A DNA stretch of 64,000 nucleotides from Macrocystis pyrifera (GCA_031763025.1 JASSKH010000014.1:10158563-10222562), one strand, 5' to 3'. Shown: positions 1 to 11,339, numbered from the stretch's first letter. A program made the numbers and translations. The notes: generated by a model from the sequence alone, not told the origin.

Positions 1-370
1 CAGCAATACCAGGTACGGCAGTACCACCAGGTAACACGGCACAACACTGCTGCTGTAGTGTGCGGTGAGCCGTGTCAGAGCTGTGATAGATTTCGATGAC
101 CTATTATTCATTATTCCGGGTACTTGCCGACCTTGACCTTACCAGGCTTCAGAATGCCTGGTGTATGTATCTATCTTTCGGTATTTCGAGGAAGACGGCA
201 GCACTACTGCTGCTGTAGACTGAGCAGCAAGTACTGCGTCCTCGAGTCAGGGAGGGGACACCGCCGTACTCGTGCTATAAACTTGCGATACAACCACCAA
301 CAATCTGAACCCACGACAGCGCACATAGACCTGGCGGCTCGTAGAGACAACAAGCAGGTTGCCTACTATT
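1..370. other. No gene seen; AT-rich intergenic DNA
   Basis: No open frame here has convincing coding character or splice context. The stretch carries CTGCTG/TGCTGTAG triplet-rich bits and one copy of the recurrent palindrome TACCAGGTA at 7-15. It ends where the first near-palindromic MITE begins. Confidence 0.5.
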
Positions 371-477
371 TACGGGGGACCATAGTAAATAGGGACCGAA
401 TATTGTAGGTAAAAAAAAAAACGAAATATATAGGTTTTCATATCTACCGTGGGTCCTATTTACTATGGCTCCCCGTA
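371..477 (-). mobile_element. ~103-bp near-palindromic MITE, copy 1
   Basis: The left end reads TACGGGGGACCATAGTAAAT and the right end is its imperfect reverse complement, closing in CCCCGTA. The interior holds the family signature: an AATATTG core and a segment like ATATATAGGTTTT. The element has no coding capacity. Ten further complete copies in the window share the same ends. Several copies are flanked by TA, which suggests a TA target site. Orientation is set from the interior. The two arms are over 25 bp each, so the transcript would fold into a hairpin. Confidence 0.8.
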
Positions 478-723
478 GTAGGGGTCGATCCAACTCCACA
501 CCGACAACCACTACAAACAACACCGGCCGACCCCTAAATCGAGCGAGTCTACGTGTATCAATCTTTCCAGAAAAATAAGGACTGGTTGGTTTTCATGTCA
601 AATGACATAAAGATCTTTATATTTTCGGACCTAAGGTATGTGACAGCGAATCGTAGATACCAGAATGGGAAACGGCACACAAATAGTGAGTAAAACACAC
701 TCACTTGGTACCTGATGTTTTAT

Positions 724-2463
724 GTGTGTGTGTGTTCTTCACATTAAACCGTTCTTCTACTCGTCGACATCCAGCAAGCCCAGTGTCCATGCTGATTCTT
801 CACCCTAGAGAGATACGAGCTCTGTGGTCACAGACTACGACACAGAGATAACACACCGTAATGCATTAATAGCCTACGCAATACCATGCCTTCGCACTAG
901 GTGCGGCCGACACAACATACATACATACGCCAGCAACCAAAATACACCAAAAAGAAAGAGAAGCAACGAAGAAACCAAACCGAAAAAGAACAACAAAAAG
1001 AAAAAGAAAAGGAGAAGAATCCCAAATAAATAAATAAGATGGGAAGCCAAAGCTCAGACACATACATACTTACCCCGAGCATGAGCCAAAGGGACGTGCA
1101 AGGGGAAAGATACGAGAAGGAAAAAGGGGACTATGCATCCCGGTGAACACTTAACCAAGTAAAAAGAGCAATAGTGAGTGGGCCAAAATACGCTCGTCAC
1201 CCACCCACTATGTAGTACTTCTTTCATAAGGATAAGAAGGGAAAAAAAAAAAAAAAAAATTCAAAATGCATACCGAACGGCCGCAGCAGTTGGCGGTACG
1301 AGTAGCAAAGAAAAGTCCAACCTATTAGTCGGCCTGGTACCTTGCTACCCTATCTGCGGTCTCTCTGCTACTCTCTTCTACCGCGGTTTCCCTTCTACTC
1401 CTCCTGTTCCCTCCCCTGCCCCCATACACTTGTACGGTGTTCCTTCTACCCCTCCTGCTGTTACCCCTCCCCCCATTCCCTCTAACACTACCCGCAGCGG
1501 ATGCACGGCGCTGTCTACTCAGCTTTGCCTCAGCCTCGTGCCACCTGCCCATGAACTGTTCAGCTGCTTCGAGGATTCCCCGGTACCACTTTCCCGTCTG
1601 TTTTGCTGCAGTGGGCCACAGTGCGGTCCCAACTCCAAAGACTAAGGGGGAGTCTTCCGTTGATCCCTCGGTGGCTTTGAACACTCTTAAGGTCCTCAGC
1701 AATGGCCCTAGGCCAAGTCTTGGGCTGCCCGCCTGGTTTCGGGCTCCCCCCACCAGCGATCGTCCCGAACATCAACCGACTGGGCAGTCGCCCCTCGTGT
1801 TGCCGCACCACAGCCCCCGCAAAGAAGAGTCGCCGTTTACGGATGGTCGTTTCGATACTTTCGCATCGTGTTATCCTGAGCGCCTTCGCATACGAGAGGG
1901 TGGTGTGGTCGGGGCGTAGTCGGCGCTGGAAACCAATGACTCGCAGAAGGACTTCGTGGTGGGCTGATCGAAGCTTGGCGAAGTGGTCCGCATTGAGGGT
2001 CCACGTCACGCAACCGTAAAGCAAGGTCTCAATCACCTCGGCCTTCAGCATCCGGACTTTCAGACTAAGCGGTGCGTTCGTCCTATCGTACAGTTCCGGA
2101 CCATACCGTTTGAGGCATGCCCGCATCAGACGGATTCGTCGCTCGATTTCGAAGGAGAGGTCAGCGTTCTCGTGGATAATGCCTCCTAGGTACAAAAACT
2201 GGGTCGTCTGTTTATACTTTTGGCCTGCAGCTTCGATCGCGAGCGGTGAGGTAGTAAACGTCTGATCCGGTGTTCGTAGGAGCATCGTCTCTGTCTTCTT
2301 CTCGAATACCGTGAGACCTACTGCTTCGAAGACAGTCACGATGACTGTCATCATTCTTGCAAGGCCTTCCGTCGACTTCGAGACCATTCCTGCGTCGTCT
2401 GCATACAACATGCCACACACAGCCCTTTGCACGCATGCCAACGGTTCCTCTTTTCCGACAACC
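724..2463 (-). mobile_element. LINE-type non-LTR retrotransposon, 5'-truncated copy A
   Basis: On the minus strand this copy holds the C-terminal half of a reverse-transcriptase frame followed by a ~600-bp 3' UTR that ends in an (AC)n tail at 724-735. The same sequence recurs at 53703-56680 (+) and as a 3' UTR fragment at 14555-15230 (-). The 5' break is at about 2463, where alignment by eye to the other copies stops in the middle of the RT frame. 5' truncation is typical of target-primed reverse transcription. The 3' UTR is rich in C and T on the plus strand, with an A/G-rich stretch (AAGAAAAAG type) on the opposite side. Confidence 0.85.
1560..2441 (-). pseudogene. LINE reverse transcriptase, C-terminal part (copy A), frameshifted
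   Basis: The translated frame begins just before the RT active-site block LYADDAGMVSK (YADD, palm motif), continues through the thumb region ([17 protein letters not shown], then [16 protein letters not shown]), and ends out of frame near 1690. Compared with the copy at 55.2 kb there is one extra base near 1688, in the string corresponding to GACCTTAAGAG. After it the frame leaves the family protein, and the true C-terminus, ending RYQAD, continues in another frame between 1753 and 1325. The N-terminal fingers and the endonuclease are absent because the element is 5'-truncated. This is a dead copy. Confidence 0.8.
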
Positions 2464-3767
2464 TGGGAACTCTCAACTATTCCGTCGCGCTCAGATAATT
2501 GCGAACTTTTCGTCGAACGTGAACTAATACACTCGGAGAGGACTACCGCAGCAGCAGCAGCGGATGCGGTAGCTTAGCTGTTAGTGTTAGTGGACAGGTC
2601 GAAGCAGCCGACATCATGGAATCTCCCAGAGGGTACCAGCCTGGTACTGGTGGGCGCAACGACCGTGAGGCAATCGATTTCTGTACGAGGCTCATCAGGT
2701 CAAAGACAACATCGACTATACATGGCGCAGCAGCTCTATATATATTATCTTATCCTGTATATATGGACAGAAAGAAGGGTACGTAGGATGTAAAGTACCG
2801 AAAAATCAGCCGAATAGAGAGCACACAATTCCAGCAAAAACATTCTTCCACGAACAACGCTGCGTAGATCAACTCGCGTGCCGTCGCCGACGACCCCTTG
2901 CAGCACATTTCGTCAAAAATATGCACCTATTAATGGGAGGTAGATCCAACGTGCAGCCTCCTGGAGAGGAGCGAAGCATTGGCTGCGACTTCGGCTGCTG
3001 CCTTCACCTGGACGAAGTGCCCGTTCTCTCTGAGTTGTCAGAAACGCATAGGAGCGGACCGAGAGACCGCCGCTAGGTGTTTGCTTCGTCGCCGTGCCCT
3101 TGGTGGGAGGAGTGAGCGCACATCAACCCTACACCTCTATCGGTCAAAGCCAACACATTGCACTCACCAAATTTTCCCAGATGCGGCTTGGGGGTTGCAA
3201 TGAAGGGCCACGTACAGAGCGTCGTGACTGCTTGTGCGCGAGGGCTGAGGGTCGAAGGCTGCGGGGTCCGTTGACCCCAGAAATGTCAGAAAATTGTACA
3301 CCCAGAACCAGAGCAACAAGACAAGATGGACAGGAAAAGGCTTCTGATTGGATAATACACCCCGAATATATTTGACTAATTAAACATCTCCAATTTTGGA
3401 GGATGCCCCGAATCGTCCGAAATTCCCAATGGTTGAATTGAACAAACAACAGACAAGTAAAAAACTGAAAATAGTCAACCACCCAACGGATCGAATCAGG
3501 AACAGTTATTTCCAGTTTCAAGCTGTGTGAGGTGTGAGAGTTGCGATAGGTGATAGATACGACCTGGGCGGCGGGCGCGCTCGTGATAAAAACAGACCAA
3601 TACTCTGTACGCTGACCAGCGTACACCAGTCCTGGTCTTGCGCGGCCGCCCGGATAGCTGGGCTTTCGGGGAGGAAAGTAAAGCTCATTGCCTCGTAGGA
3701 GGTCACAAGACCGTATCCATGGCTTGTCGCCCACGTCGTGCTCGTTCTCGCCATGTGCTGAACGCAG
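2464..3767. other. No gene identified; mixed unique sequence
   Basis: Several short open frames overlap on both strands, but none has a recognisable domain or a clean pair of splice sites. GC content rises toward 3.6 kb, ahead of the exon-like patch that follows. At 2602-2695 a short open piece follows an acceptor-like ACAG, but it is too short to call. Confidence 0.4.
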
Positions 3768-4117
3768 GAGCAGTAGGCGCAGCACCAGCACCAGCGCGGC
3801 GAACATGCTGCTGGCGCATAGCAGTGAAAATTGCCACGGTGATGCTTGCCATGTGCAAGTGGCGCTCTTGCGAGGCCGCCCAGCGCACGCTCATGGACAT
3901 CACGGACCACGTGGAAGCTGAGGACCTCGAGCTGAGCGGCAACTGCGGGGGTGGGTGCGTACGACAAGTCGTGGACGCGGTGGCGCCGGCTTTGGGGGAG
4001 ATCGACTGCGAGCTTCGGGTCGAGAATTTGTTGGACCACACTGACCAGGATGTGGCAGGGGGGAGCTTGAACGTGGTGCACTCGTGCTCGGACGCCGACG
4101 GGAATCTCTTGTACCAG
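3768..4117 (+). CDS. Candidate internal exon of an unrecognised gene
   Basis: This GC-rich patch, about 60% GC by eye, lies between AT-rich flanks and carries a long plus-strand open frame. It includes a Gly/Cys cluster (SGNCGGGCVRQVVDA) and an acidic stretch (ALGEIDCELRVENLLDHTDQD). It ends at a plausible donor, CCAG|GTGCGA, after residues LLYQ. A possible acceptor is AACGCAG|GAG at 3761-3767, and a later one follows GCATAGCAG. I recognise no family. The opposite strand is also open over much of this patch, so the strand is not certain. The call rests only on composition, frame length and splice-like ends. Confidence 0.3.
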
Positions 4118-6127
4118 GTGCGACTCGTGAGAGAGAGGAAGAGAGAGAGATCAGAGAGGACACATCAGTACCCATGGTCGAGCCGATATTTTCGAAGCTT
4201 TGGTTTCGGATCGAATAAAGCCGATCTATACAGCAGAGATCCGAGACATTTTCTTGGTGGAAGATTTCGATACTTTTGGCGATGATGCATGCAAAGTTCA
4301 CCATCCTCGTGTGCGTGTTCGCGAGCAAGCAGAGCAGACACGCACAGGCTGTCCGTGTGACTACGTAGTATATATAGTGTAGCGGGGCGCTGAACAACCT
4401 CCCAGATGCCTACCTTGTTTTTTTTCATCTTGCCTCGCTGCTGTCGAAAAATATAGTTCCTGTTGTTATTATTACTTCCTGCAAATCGTCGTTGGTTTAA
4501 TTGCCTCCTGCTGCTGCTGTCTAGCCGCAACAAAAGGCGGTGAGAACCACTTCGTATATAGCGAAATTACGACGGTGAGAACCACCTCGTATATAGCGAA
4601 ATACGAAATTACTGCGTGCGGCACACCTGCTACTGCTGTATTTTCGACCACAGCAACAGCAGCAGTAGTCGGAGCGCGGAGCTCGAAGCCCCACCCAGGG
4701 TGATCGGCGATGATTACTTCGCGGCTGTACCTAACCTGCTGGCGTATAGGTACGAGTCGTGCCGGCGACATACTATACAGCAGAAGTATGTACATGGTGG
4801 GAGGATTCGAAAACAGAAGAAGAAGCTTTCGTAGACTACGCATACACAAACTGCAAACGTGAGATTTCCCGAAGCAAGCAGGAGGAAGAGGATAAAAAAA
4901 GACGAAAGGACGAGAGGACTCCCGGGTGATTTGCCACGAGTTGCAGCTGGCTGGTGCTTGTTTGTGTGTACGGCCCTGGCCGGCGACTGCTGTGAGATGG
5001 GTCCCCTGTTGAAGTTGTTGTTGTAGTTATCGTTGCACGCTACGGTGATAGCATAGCCCTTGGCGGCACGGCGTGCTCGGTACAGCAAGCAGGTAGGATA
5101 GGAGGACGTATAACAGCAGCAAGCACCTAAAAAAACGTCCGAGCAGCCACGGTTACCACAGGTAATAAAGTAACGGGAAAGAGCCGAAAGGGTATCCAGG
5201 AAGTAATGACACATTCGGTGCTCTCTGTACCATGTTCGCACTGCTATTATATTGTTTGTACTGCCGAGTACCTACAAGTACACGCTCTTGTGGCCTTGTA
5301 TCATGAATGGTAAGCCGGTATGATGGCTATCGTCCGGTTTACGTTGAGCGCCAGTTCACCGGCGCTCTCATCTTCGCATGCCGCGCACTGGCGCATGCAT
5401 GCATTGTCGTGCTTGTGTTCTTGTTTCGTTCGCTGGTGGGTTCTAATTTTATCTTTTGACTCTAATTTCATCTTTTGACTCACACATATTCATGTATTTA
5501 TACATACATAGACATGTGTGAAGATGACGATACAGAGTACCAGGTACCAAGTTGTATATAAGAGCTGTACTATCAATATTATAATATCAATAGTAACCTG
5601 GTAACTGCTGTAGAGAGTAGCGCACAGGCAATTACAGCAACGGTTACAACACCTACACCTACATACCTGGTATGTACCAGGTATTGTATACGACTCGCAT
5701 TATAGGTATCGTCCTGTAAACGGATACCGTACGTAGCGACAATGCACCGGCACGCGCTGGCCCGCAAAACGGCATGAATACACGCACGCACAGCAGCAAG
5801 CAGCAGGATTTTTTTCAGTCGTTCTGTTCTTGTTTCCGTCACCGTCGGTCGTGGGGTCGCCGCTGACATGTGTGACGTACGTAAGTACATGTTCTGTTTG
5901 AAGCTTGTACGAGGCGAGGTAATTTATAACGGATGCTCTCTCATCAGATTTCAACACGACCTCAACATGATAAATCATCATCGTGATGGTTTCAGCCCGG
6001 GATGCCGATGCGTGCTCGTACGAGTATGGTCATCTTGCCACGGCACATCAAACGTGTGATATCTTACGATACGACGTGCAGCTTGGAGCGCATATTTGCG
6101 TACTACAAGGTACCATGTACCTGGTAT
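4118..6127. other. No gene seen; AT-rich DNA with recurrent palindromes
   Basis: The stretch has no supported exon. It contains a short direct duplication at about 4535-4600 (GTGAGAACCAC..TCGTATATAGCGAAAT twice) and four copies of TACCWGGTA, at 5538, 5664, 5675 and 6118. Triplet-rich CAGCAG and CTGCTG pieces are scattered through it. Confidence 0.45.
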
Positions 6128-6231
6128 TTCGGAGGACCATAGTAAATAGGACCAAATATTGTTGGTGAAAATAGTGAAATGTATAGGTTTTTGTGTTTAC
6201 CGTAGGCCCTATTAACTATGGCCCCCCGCAA
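6128..6231 (-). mobile_element. ~103-bp near-palindromic MITE, copy 2
   Basis: This copy has the GGACCATAGTAAATAGGACC left arm and a GGCCCTATTAACTATGGCC right arm, with the AATATTGTTGGT core. The outermost TACGGGGG is degraded to TTCGGAGG on the left. It starts immediately after a TACCTGGTA palindrome at 6118-6126. Confidence 0.75.
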
Positions 6232-7014
6232 TATCGATACCTGGCACTCACTGCTGTTGTAGCGCCGCTACCCCTTGTGAAAGCTGATACCAGGTACTTC
6301 AGCATGCTGTAGACACTACGAGTCACCTGGTATATAATAGCACCAATCCATGGCACGTTTTTTTTTTCTTTCGCATTGCTCCATCAATTAAGTTTTGCAA
6401 CGATATCATCACGTCTTATACAGCCTGCTGTCAGTATATTCCCGTTGACACACCCGTATCTCCTTCGAGGCTATATCCCGCGCTATCACCTCATCGCTAC
6501 GGGTATCATCGTGCGCTTCGTTTAGAAGAGCTTTTGTTGTACTTTTCCAAAATTCGGGGGGATGGAGCTGTAAAAGGGGAGATTCGGCTCTTGCCTCGTC
6601 TTGAATCTGTGTTTCCCACCTGGGCGCCTGGTATATATGTTTACCATAGGTCTTCCAAGCACCACGCCACCCTTTTTCCTTATTTCTACCTGGTATTATT
6701 CATTATTATTATTATGCTTGCCTTCTGACAAAATCCGGGGTCTTTAGACTAGAGACCTTCCAGGGCAATACCATAGCACTTGTCCACCCTGATGAGCCGT
6801 GCGTATACATATGCATGGTTCGGGCAATAACAGGTTCCACGGACCAAAATATGAATCGAAGATGCTGTTCCTCAAAACCAGTCCCCACACCTCTAGACTG
6901 CGAGGCTACGATTCCTCTGAAGGAACACCAAAAGTGGAAAATAAATCCTACCCTTCAGGGGCTCTGAAACAAAAATAAAAGACACATAAGCTACCGCCCC
7001 AGCCCCAGCGGGGC
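6232..7014. other. No gene seen
   Basis: No coding or RNA feature can be supported. There are TACCWGGTA copies at 6288 and 6687 and a short T-run at 6358-6369. The stretch runs up to the poly-G border of the first poly-C-tailed retroelement fragment. Confidence 0.4.
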
Positions 7015-7172
7015 GGGGTGGGGGGGGGGGCGTACTCGCTTATTGCTTGCCTTAGTCATTTTACCGTTGACCACTATTACACCCCTTGGGAGACGGAGCA
7101 CCGTTCCCACTCTTAATTGAAACACCGACTCTTAATTGAAACACCGCCAGCTTTTGGGTGCTCATTACGTTC
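7015..7172 (-). mobile_element. Poly-C-tailed retroelement 3' fragment, copy P1
   Basis: A poly-G tract (poly-C on the element strand) at about 7018-7030 is followed by the family terminus: GTACTC, then TTGCTTGCCTTAGTCATTT, then GACGGAGCACCGTTCCCAC. The same order occurs at 7768-8076 (-) and, inverted, at 8331-9022 (+). Only the last ~45 codons' worth is present. An internal 19-20 bp direct duplication (ACTCTTAATTGAAACACCG) at about 7108-7146 breaks any frame. Confidence 0.6.
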
Positions 7173-7281
7173 AAGGTGAAACGGTGTGTCCTTAAGAATA
7201 GGAGAAGGTCCTGACCAGCACATCCCCAGCAAGGAGGGAGAGGGGGGCGGGCGAAAATGTAATATATATCCTTAAAAACCT

Positions 7282-7520
7282 CGGACAGATCACGATCTAT
7301 CTATCTACCTTACCTCTATTGTAGATTCTCTAGATCCCCACCTGCTGTTATGAGGTGTTGTGCAAGATCTGTATGGTACAGGTCCAGCCCAGGAAATAGG
7401 TGCTAGATCGTGCAGGTTATACGGTTCTCACCCGGCAACATGAGCCAGGTCATACGGATCTGGAACACATCTGCCCTGAAGGATCTAAATAATAAATTGA
7501 GGGCATCGATGATCTGTCCG
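7282..7520 (+). mobile_element. ~250-bp terminal-inverted-repeat element (CGGACAGATCA family), copy 1
   Basis: The element starts CGGACAGATCACGATCT and ends ATGATCTGTCCG, so the ends are inverted repeats of about 11 bp. The interior has diagnostic blocks (GTTGTGCAAGATCTGTATGG, TAGGTGCTAGATCGTGCAGG, CACCCGGCAACATGAGCC) that recur at 45735-46004 and, reversed, at 19112-19357. There is no coding capacity. It is most simply a non-autonomous DNA transposon. Confidence 0.7.
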
Positions 7521-7756
7521 ATGTACGTATTCCTTGAAAGAGACGAAGGAAAACGACCGCCACATCCTCAGCGAGGTGGGGAGGGGGGGGGGGCCGAAAT
7601 TCGAAGCTGAAAATGGAAGAACATAAACAACCTCGGTGTCCGCAAAGTAGAGGGGGGGGGTGACACAACATTATGATATCAGGAGACACGACAAGTACGT
7701 TCATGTACCTCATTAAGAGTGGTTCCGGTACCCGGATCGCCCATGGTGACGAGCTG

Positions 7757-7767
<11 letters not shown>

Positions 7768-7787
<20 letters not shown>

Positions 7788-8076
7788 GTACTCATTTGTT
7801 GCTTGCCTTAGTCATTTGACCATTGACCACGCATCCCTTTCGAGACGGCGCACCGTTCCTACTCCTAATAGAGACACCTCCAACAATTGGGCGCTCATTA
7901 CGTTGTTTCCATAAATTACATAGAAACTTTTTGCTAATATTATCCCCTTCCTGTTTGGCCTCCTGTGGCCACCATCTATCTCCTAGGATAGCGATCGTTT
8001 TCTCGCTGCTATTCATTGTATCAAACTCCTCCATGTCACATTCGTCTATTTTCCTCATCTCCTCTTCCAACTGTGT
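7768..8076 (-). pseudogene. Poly-C-tailed retroelement, C-terminal ORF end, copy P2
   Basis: On the minus strand, about 90 codons stay open and end in TKASNK-stop. Recognisable strings are EEEMRKIDECDMEEFD, EKTIAILGDRWWPQEA, KQRNERPIVGGVSIRSRNG and KGCVVNGQMTKASNK. The stop is followed on the element strand by GAGTA and a poly-C run (poly-G at 7771-7788 on the plus strand). The matching plus-strand copy P3 begins ~255 bp away in the opposite orientation. Upstream of the EEEM block the frame runs into another C/G homopolymer, so this is only the tail of the element. The parent protein is probably an ORF2-like reverse transcriptase, as argued for P3. Confidence 0.65.
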
Positions 8077-8330
8077 GGGGGGGGGGGGCACAAAAAAGGG
8101 ATAACGCGTGTGATCAGCCAGGCTTTCGTTTAGTGTTCGTTTTCTTATTCGGTGTAGGCTCCCCACAATGCAGAGTACATAGTAAAATTGGAATTTGGCT
8201 ATTAATGGCGTTTGCCCTCTCTCGTATATCCAGCAAGCACCCGTACAGACATCGAAGATTGTATTGTCATGGTATCCGCATCGCAGGTGCCCCCCCCCCC
8301 CCCCCTGCATATTGTGCACAGCGTAGTTAA

Positions 8331-9022
8331 GAAAGTATGGAAGGATAAAGGGGAAAATCAAGAAGAGATTATTTCCGCCGGGAAGTTTGGGAGGTACAAG
8401 GCAGAAGTAGAAGGAAGGATAGAAAGAAGGGAAAGGCTAGCCATAAGAAACAACGTGGAATCGGAAAAACACTTAGAGATATACGGGGGATTGAGGGAAG
8501 GAACAGGAATGAAAACGTATTTGCACGGCCCAATGCACTTCGCGAAAACGCTGAAACTGCGCTTTCGTATAGGTGACCTGGACCCGCCAGAAAGACGAAA
8601 GAAGTACGAGTGTACCAGCAGCCGGGAGGAAGTAGATGCACAGATGTGCCCGTGTGGCAAAGCAATAGAGAGTACAACTCACATTGTAGGAGCATGTGAA
8701 ATCAACAAGGAGGAGCGGGATGTGGTGGAAGAGGAGATGAGGGAAATATACGAACATGACATGGAGGAGTTTGATGCACTGAATAGCAGCGAGAAAACGA
8801 TCGCAATCCTAGTAGATAGATGGTGGCCACAGGCGGCCAGACAGGAAGGGGATAAGATCAACAAAATTTTCTATGTAATATATGGAAACAACGTAATGAG
8901 CGCGCAAATGTTGGGGGTGTCTCCATGAGGAGCAGGAACGGTGCTCCGTTTCGAAAGGGATGCGCGGTCAATGGTCAAATGACTAAGGCAAGCAATAAAT
9001 GAGTACACCCCCCCCCCCCTCG
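8331..9022 (+). pseudogene. Poly-C-tailed retroelement, C-terminal ORF with zinc-ribbon-like motif, copy P3
   Basis: A ~200-codon plus-strand frame carries a Lys/Glu-rich start, then LKLRFRIGDLDPPERRKK, then a Cys/His motif CPCGKAIESTTHIVGAC, then the family tail EKTIAILVDRWWPQAAR. The spacing of CxC...H...C after an R-x-R-x-G block resembles the zf-RVT domain found at the C-terminus of many LINE ORF2 proteins. That assignment is an inference, since no RT core is present here. Near 8868 one T appears to be missing from a T-run, so the last 40 residues shared with copy P2 lie in another frame and the local frame stops at 8928. A poly-C run follows at about 9009-9022. Confidence 0.65.
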
Positions 9023-9453
9023 TGCACATTGTGGGCGTAAACTGGTCACTTTGGAGACATTGGGTAACGTAGCACATCATTGTCATAGGCGTGGCGAATT
9101 GAGAGAGAGAGAGGCGGTCGACACCTTGTGGGATTTGCTAGATTTTCTATGCCTCCACAAGGAGTTGCTTACGCCCACATTTTGCAAGGGGAGGGTCCCG
9201 ACCACCTGTGATATTTCCTCCTCTTTTTGGTCTATATATAGGCGTTACTGGTACTTTGAACGAGGAACCGCTCGCCCCCCCTTCGCGGTTAGAAGACATC
9301 TCGTCGGGGCAAGAGCTATTGTATCAGAATACAGCGAGGCGGTACGGGACGGGCCATACTACTACCACCGCACGAATCACACGTGGGGAATTTCGTCCAA
9401 GGGCGTGGTAATCATGTGGGAGACCTGGACCGGTATATCGTATTGGTCTATTT
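9023..9453. other. No gene seen
   Basis: A moderately open plus-strand frame crosses this stretch, but it shows no domain and no clear splice structure. It begins at the poly-C end of retroelement copy P3 and ends at a nested pair of MITEs. Confidence 0.35.
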
Positions 9454-9666
9454 TACGGGGGACCATACAGTGGTAAATAGGGCCTACGGTACACACGAAA
9501 ACCTTTACGTTTACCTCTTTTTACTATTACGGGGGTGCATAGTTAACAGGACCTATGGCGTACACAAAAAACTATATTTGCCTATTTTCACTAACAATAT
9601 TTGGTCCTATTTACTATGGTCCCCCGTAATAGCACTATTTGGTCCTATTTACTACGGTCCCCCGTA
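9454..9666 (+). mobile_element. Nested MITEs: one complete ~101-bp copy inside a second, split copy
   Basis: The inner copy, 9528-9628, is complete, from TACGGGGGTGCATAG to GGTCCCCCGTA. The outer copy supplies a left half at 9454-9527 (TACGGGGGACCATACAG, then CCTTTACGTTTACC) and a right half at 9629-9666 (TTTGGTCCTATTTACTACGG, then CCCCGTA). The inner copy sits in the ACTA of the outer copy's TTTTTACTAACAATATT core. This is direct evidence of transposition, with a TA-containing target. Confidence 0.8.
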
Positions 9667-9879
9667 ACGGTTGTACTGCGGGAGTTTGTGAGACTCTTTG
9701 TCGTGAAGGGGCGGGTAGTGTTTGTATGTGTGATACACTATTAGTACAGAATGTACGTCTCCAAGGAAGTGTATGGATGTATATAGGCATGACATGCACG
9801 CAATAATGTTTATCACCGGGTGTATGGTATGTATGTACGCTATCTTAGATGTGTTCCATGCCATGCCATACGGCTGGTC

Positions 9880-10052
9880 TCGTAGATACTTGTATCGCAG
9901 CGGCGAACAACATGTTGAACAGCAACGGCGGCAGCACGCAGCCTTGCCGCAGCTCCTGCGCCAATTAAAAAAAAAACTAATTCCGAAATGCTCGCCGCCA
10001 TCCATGTGCCTTCTTGGAATTGACGGATAACTGCAAGAGTCTTTGCTGGCAT
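9880..10052 (-). pseudogene. Diverged LINE reverse-transcriptase fragment
   Basis: On the minus strand the fragment encodes LAVIRQFQEGTWM and, after an indel, LRQGCVLPPLLFNMLFAAAI. These match by eye the RT motif of the LINE at 54.6-54.75 kb ([12 protein letters not shown] ... [20 protein letters not shown]). An A-run at 9967-9976 marks one of the breaks. It is only about 55 codons long and belongs to a more diverged relative of the 53.7-kb element. Confidence 0.6.
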
Positions 10053-10165
10053 CCGAATCGTGCGAGCCTCGTTTGCTCGGGCTATCGTACGGCCTGGTGG
10101 CTTGCTATAAGTCGCCGACTGCCAGGTAGTTATTTGCTGGCTGTCACATAGTATTGCTCAAGGTA

Positions 10166-10345
10166 CAGCATGGGCCCGCCAACAAGAAACACCTGTTACT
10201 CGATTATTGTGTAAGCAATGCTTAATAACTTATTGTGACACCATCCTTGAGCAACCTTGATGTATTGAATTTAGTGTAGCGCTCGCCGCTGAGCACGATT
10301 TATCAAGACCCATTTTCTTAGCACCCCCCAAAAAGTGAGCCTTGT
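10166..10345 (+). repeat. ~185-bp dispersed repeat, copy 1
   Basis: The blocks TGGGCCCGCCAACA, GTGACACCATCCTTGA, and CGCTCGCCGCTGAGCACGAT recur in the same order and spacing at 41752-41950. No open frame, terminal repeat or RNA fold is obvious. The second copy shows about 75% identity by eye. Confidence 0.55.
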
Positions 10346-11334
10346 GTTCTCAATACGTTAGTTCTTGGTGTTGCGCCTATGAATAATTAACTCGGGCTAT
10401 GACTTGGCTCACTATAAGTTACCGACTAATGAGTAGTTGGCTCGGCTAGATATTTCGGGAATTAATATTAATAGTTGCGTGTGGTAATTTTACGGAGCTC
10501 TGCGTCTTTGCATCGGGCTGCCGCGTTTGTAAAAATTAGGAAATATACGTCAGCTGTGAGTTCGACTGATTTAATATTAATATTAATAGTTGGAACTTCA
10601 TTTTGCAAGCTGCGTAATTCGCCTGTTCTATACCCTGGTATATAATTATTTTATTATTGATGGGAGCTGCGCCCAATTTCTGATGTATTTATATAGTAGT
10701 TAATACTGAATTTTACAGTTGTATGATGAGGTGCGTTTGTAGTAGCCCGAAGTTTTTTTAGTAGTAGCAAGTCAAGACTCAAGTCAGTTGTTCATTGGCT
10801 ATTAATTGTTGGTTTACTTGGCTACCCAACTACTGCTGTGACTGTCGTAAGTAGCCGTCAAGTCCAGCCGACTCACAGCCGGTGAAACCCAATCGCACTC
10901 TGCTTGTACAACTCGGGGCGCAAATTTCAATCCACCCGCTACTATCAGTGTGTAAGTGTCTTGAGGTGAAACGCGTTGTCGGACCAACCCCGATAGATCA
11001 CTCCCTTTTTATTGGTCGGAACATCAACATCACTCCGGCCTTGATCCCACCTGGACCTGATCCTATTTGGCACCCTGATGCCACCCGACCTGATCCCATC
11101 TGACATCTACGTATGATAGTATATCCAGCCCTCCACAGGAATATAACCGCCGGAGACAGGGAGCGCCAAGCGAGCCGTAATGGTATGCTAAGTACCAGTA
11201 TATGGGTAGCATGTCCGGCGAGTTGTAGGATTGCATCCAGCGCTGCCCCTCACAGCCCTATGAATTGTCGTGTGTGTCGCATATACGGCTGGGTGCTGTA
11301 CGTACCACAAAACAAGTACCAGGTATAACAAGTG
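10346..11334. other. No gene seen; diverged repeats with AATATTAATATTAATAG motifs
   Basis: The part at 10360-10880 contains GCGTGTGGTAATTTTACGG and TTAATATTAATATTAATAG pieces that also occur in the first intron of the membrane-protein gene at 22640-22960 (GCGTGCGGTAATTTG and TTAACGTTAATATTAATGG). So this is an old dispersed repeat. A TACCAGGTA copy lies at 11317. Confidence 0.4.
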
Positions 11335-11339
11335 GTCCC

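Noticed and set aside
1325..1919. Plus-strand open frames across the LINE 3' part
   Set aside because: They are antisense to the LINE reverse-transcriptase frame and C-terminal tail.
2602..2695. Short open piece after ACAG with residues MESPRGYQPGTGG
   Set aside because: About 30 codons, a weak donor (GTCAAA) and no partner exon; too little to call.
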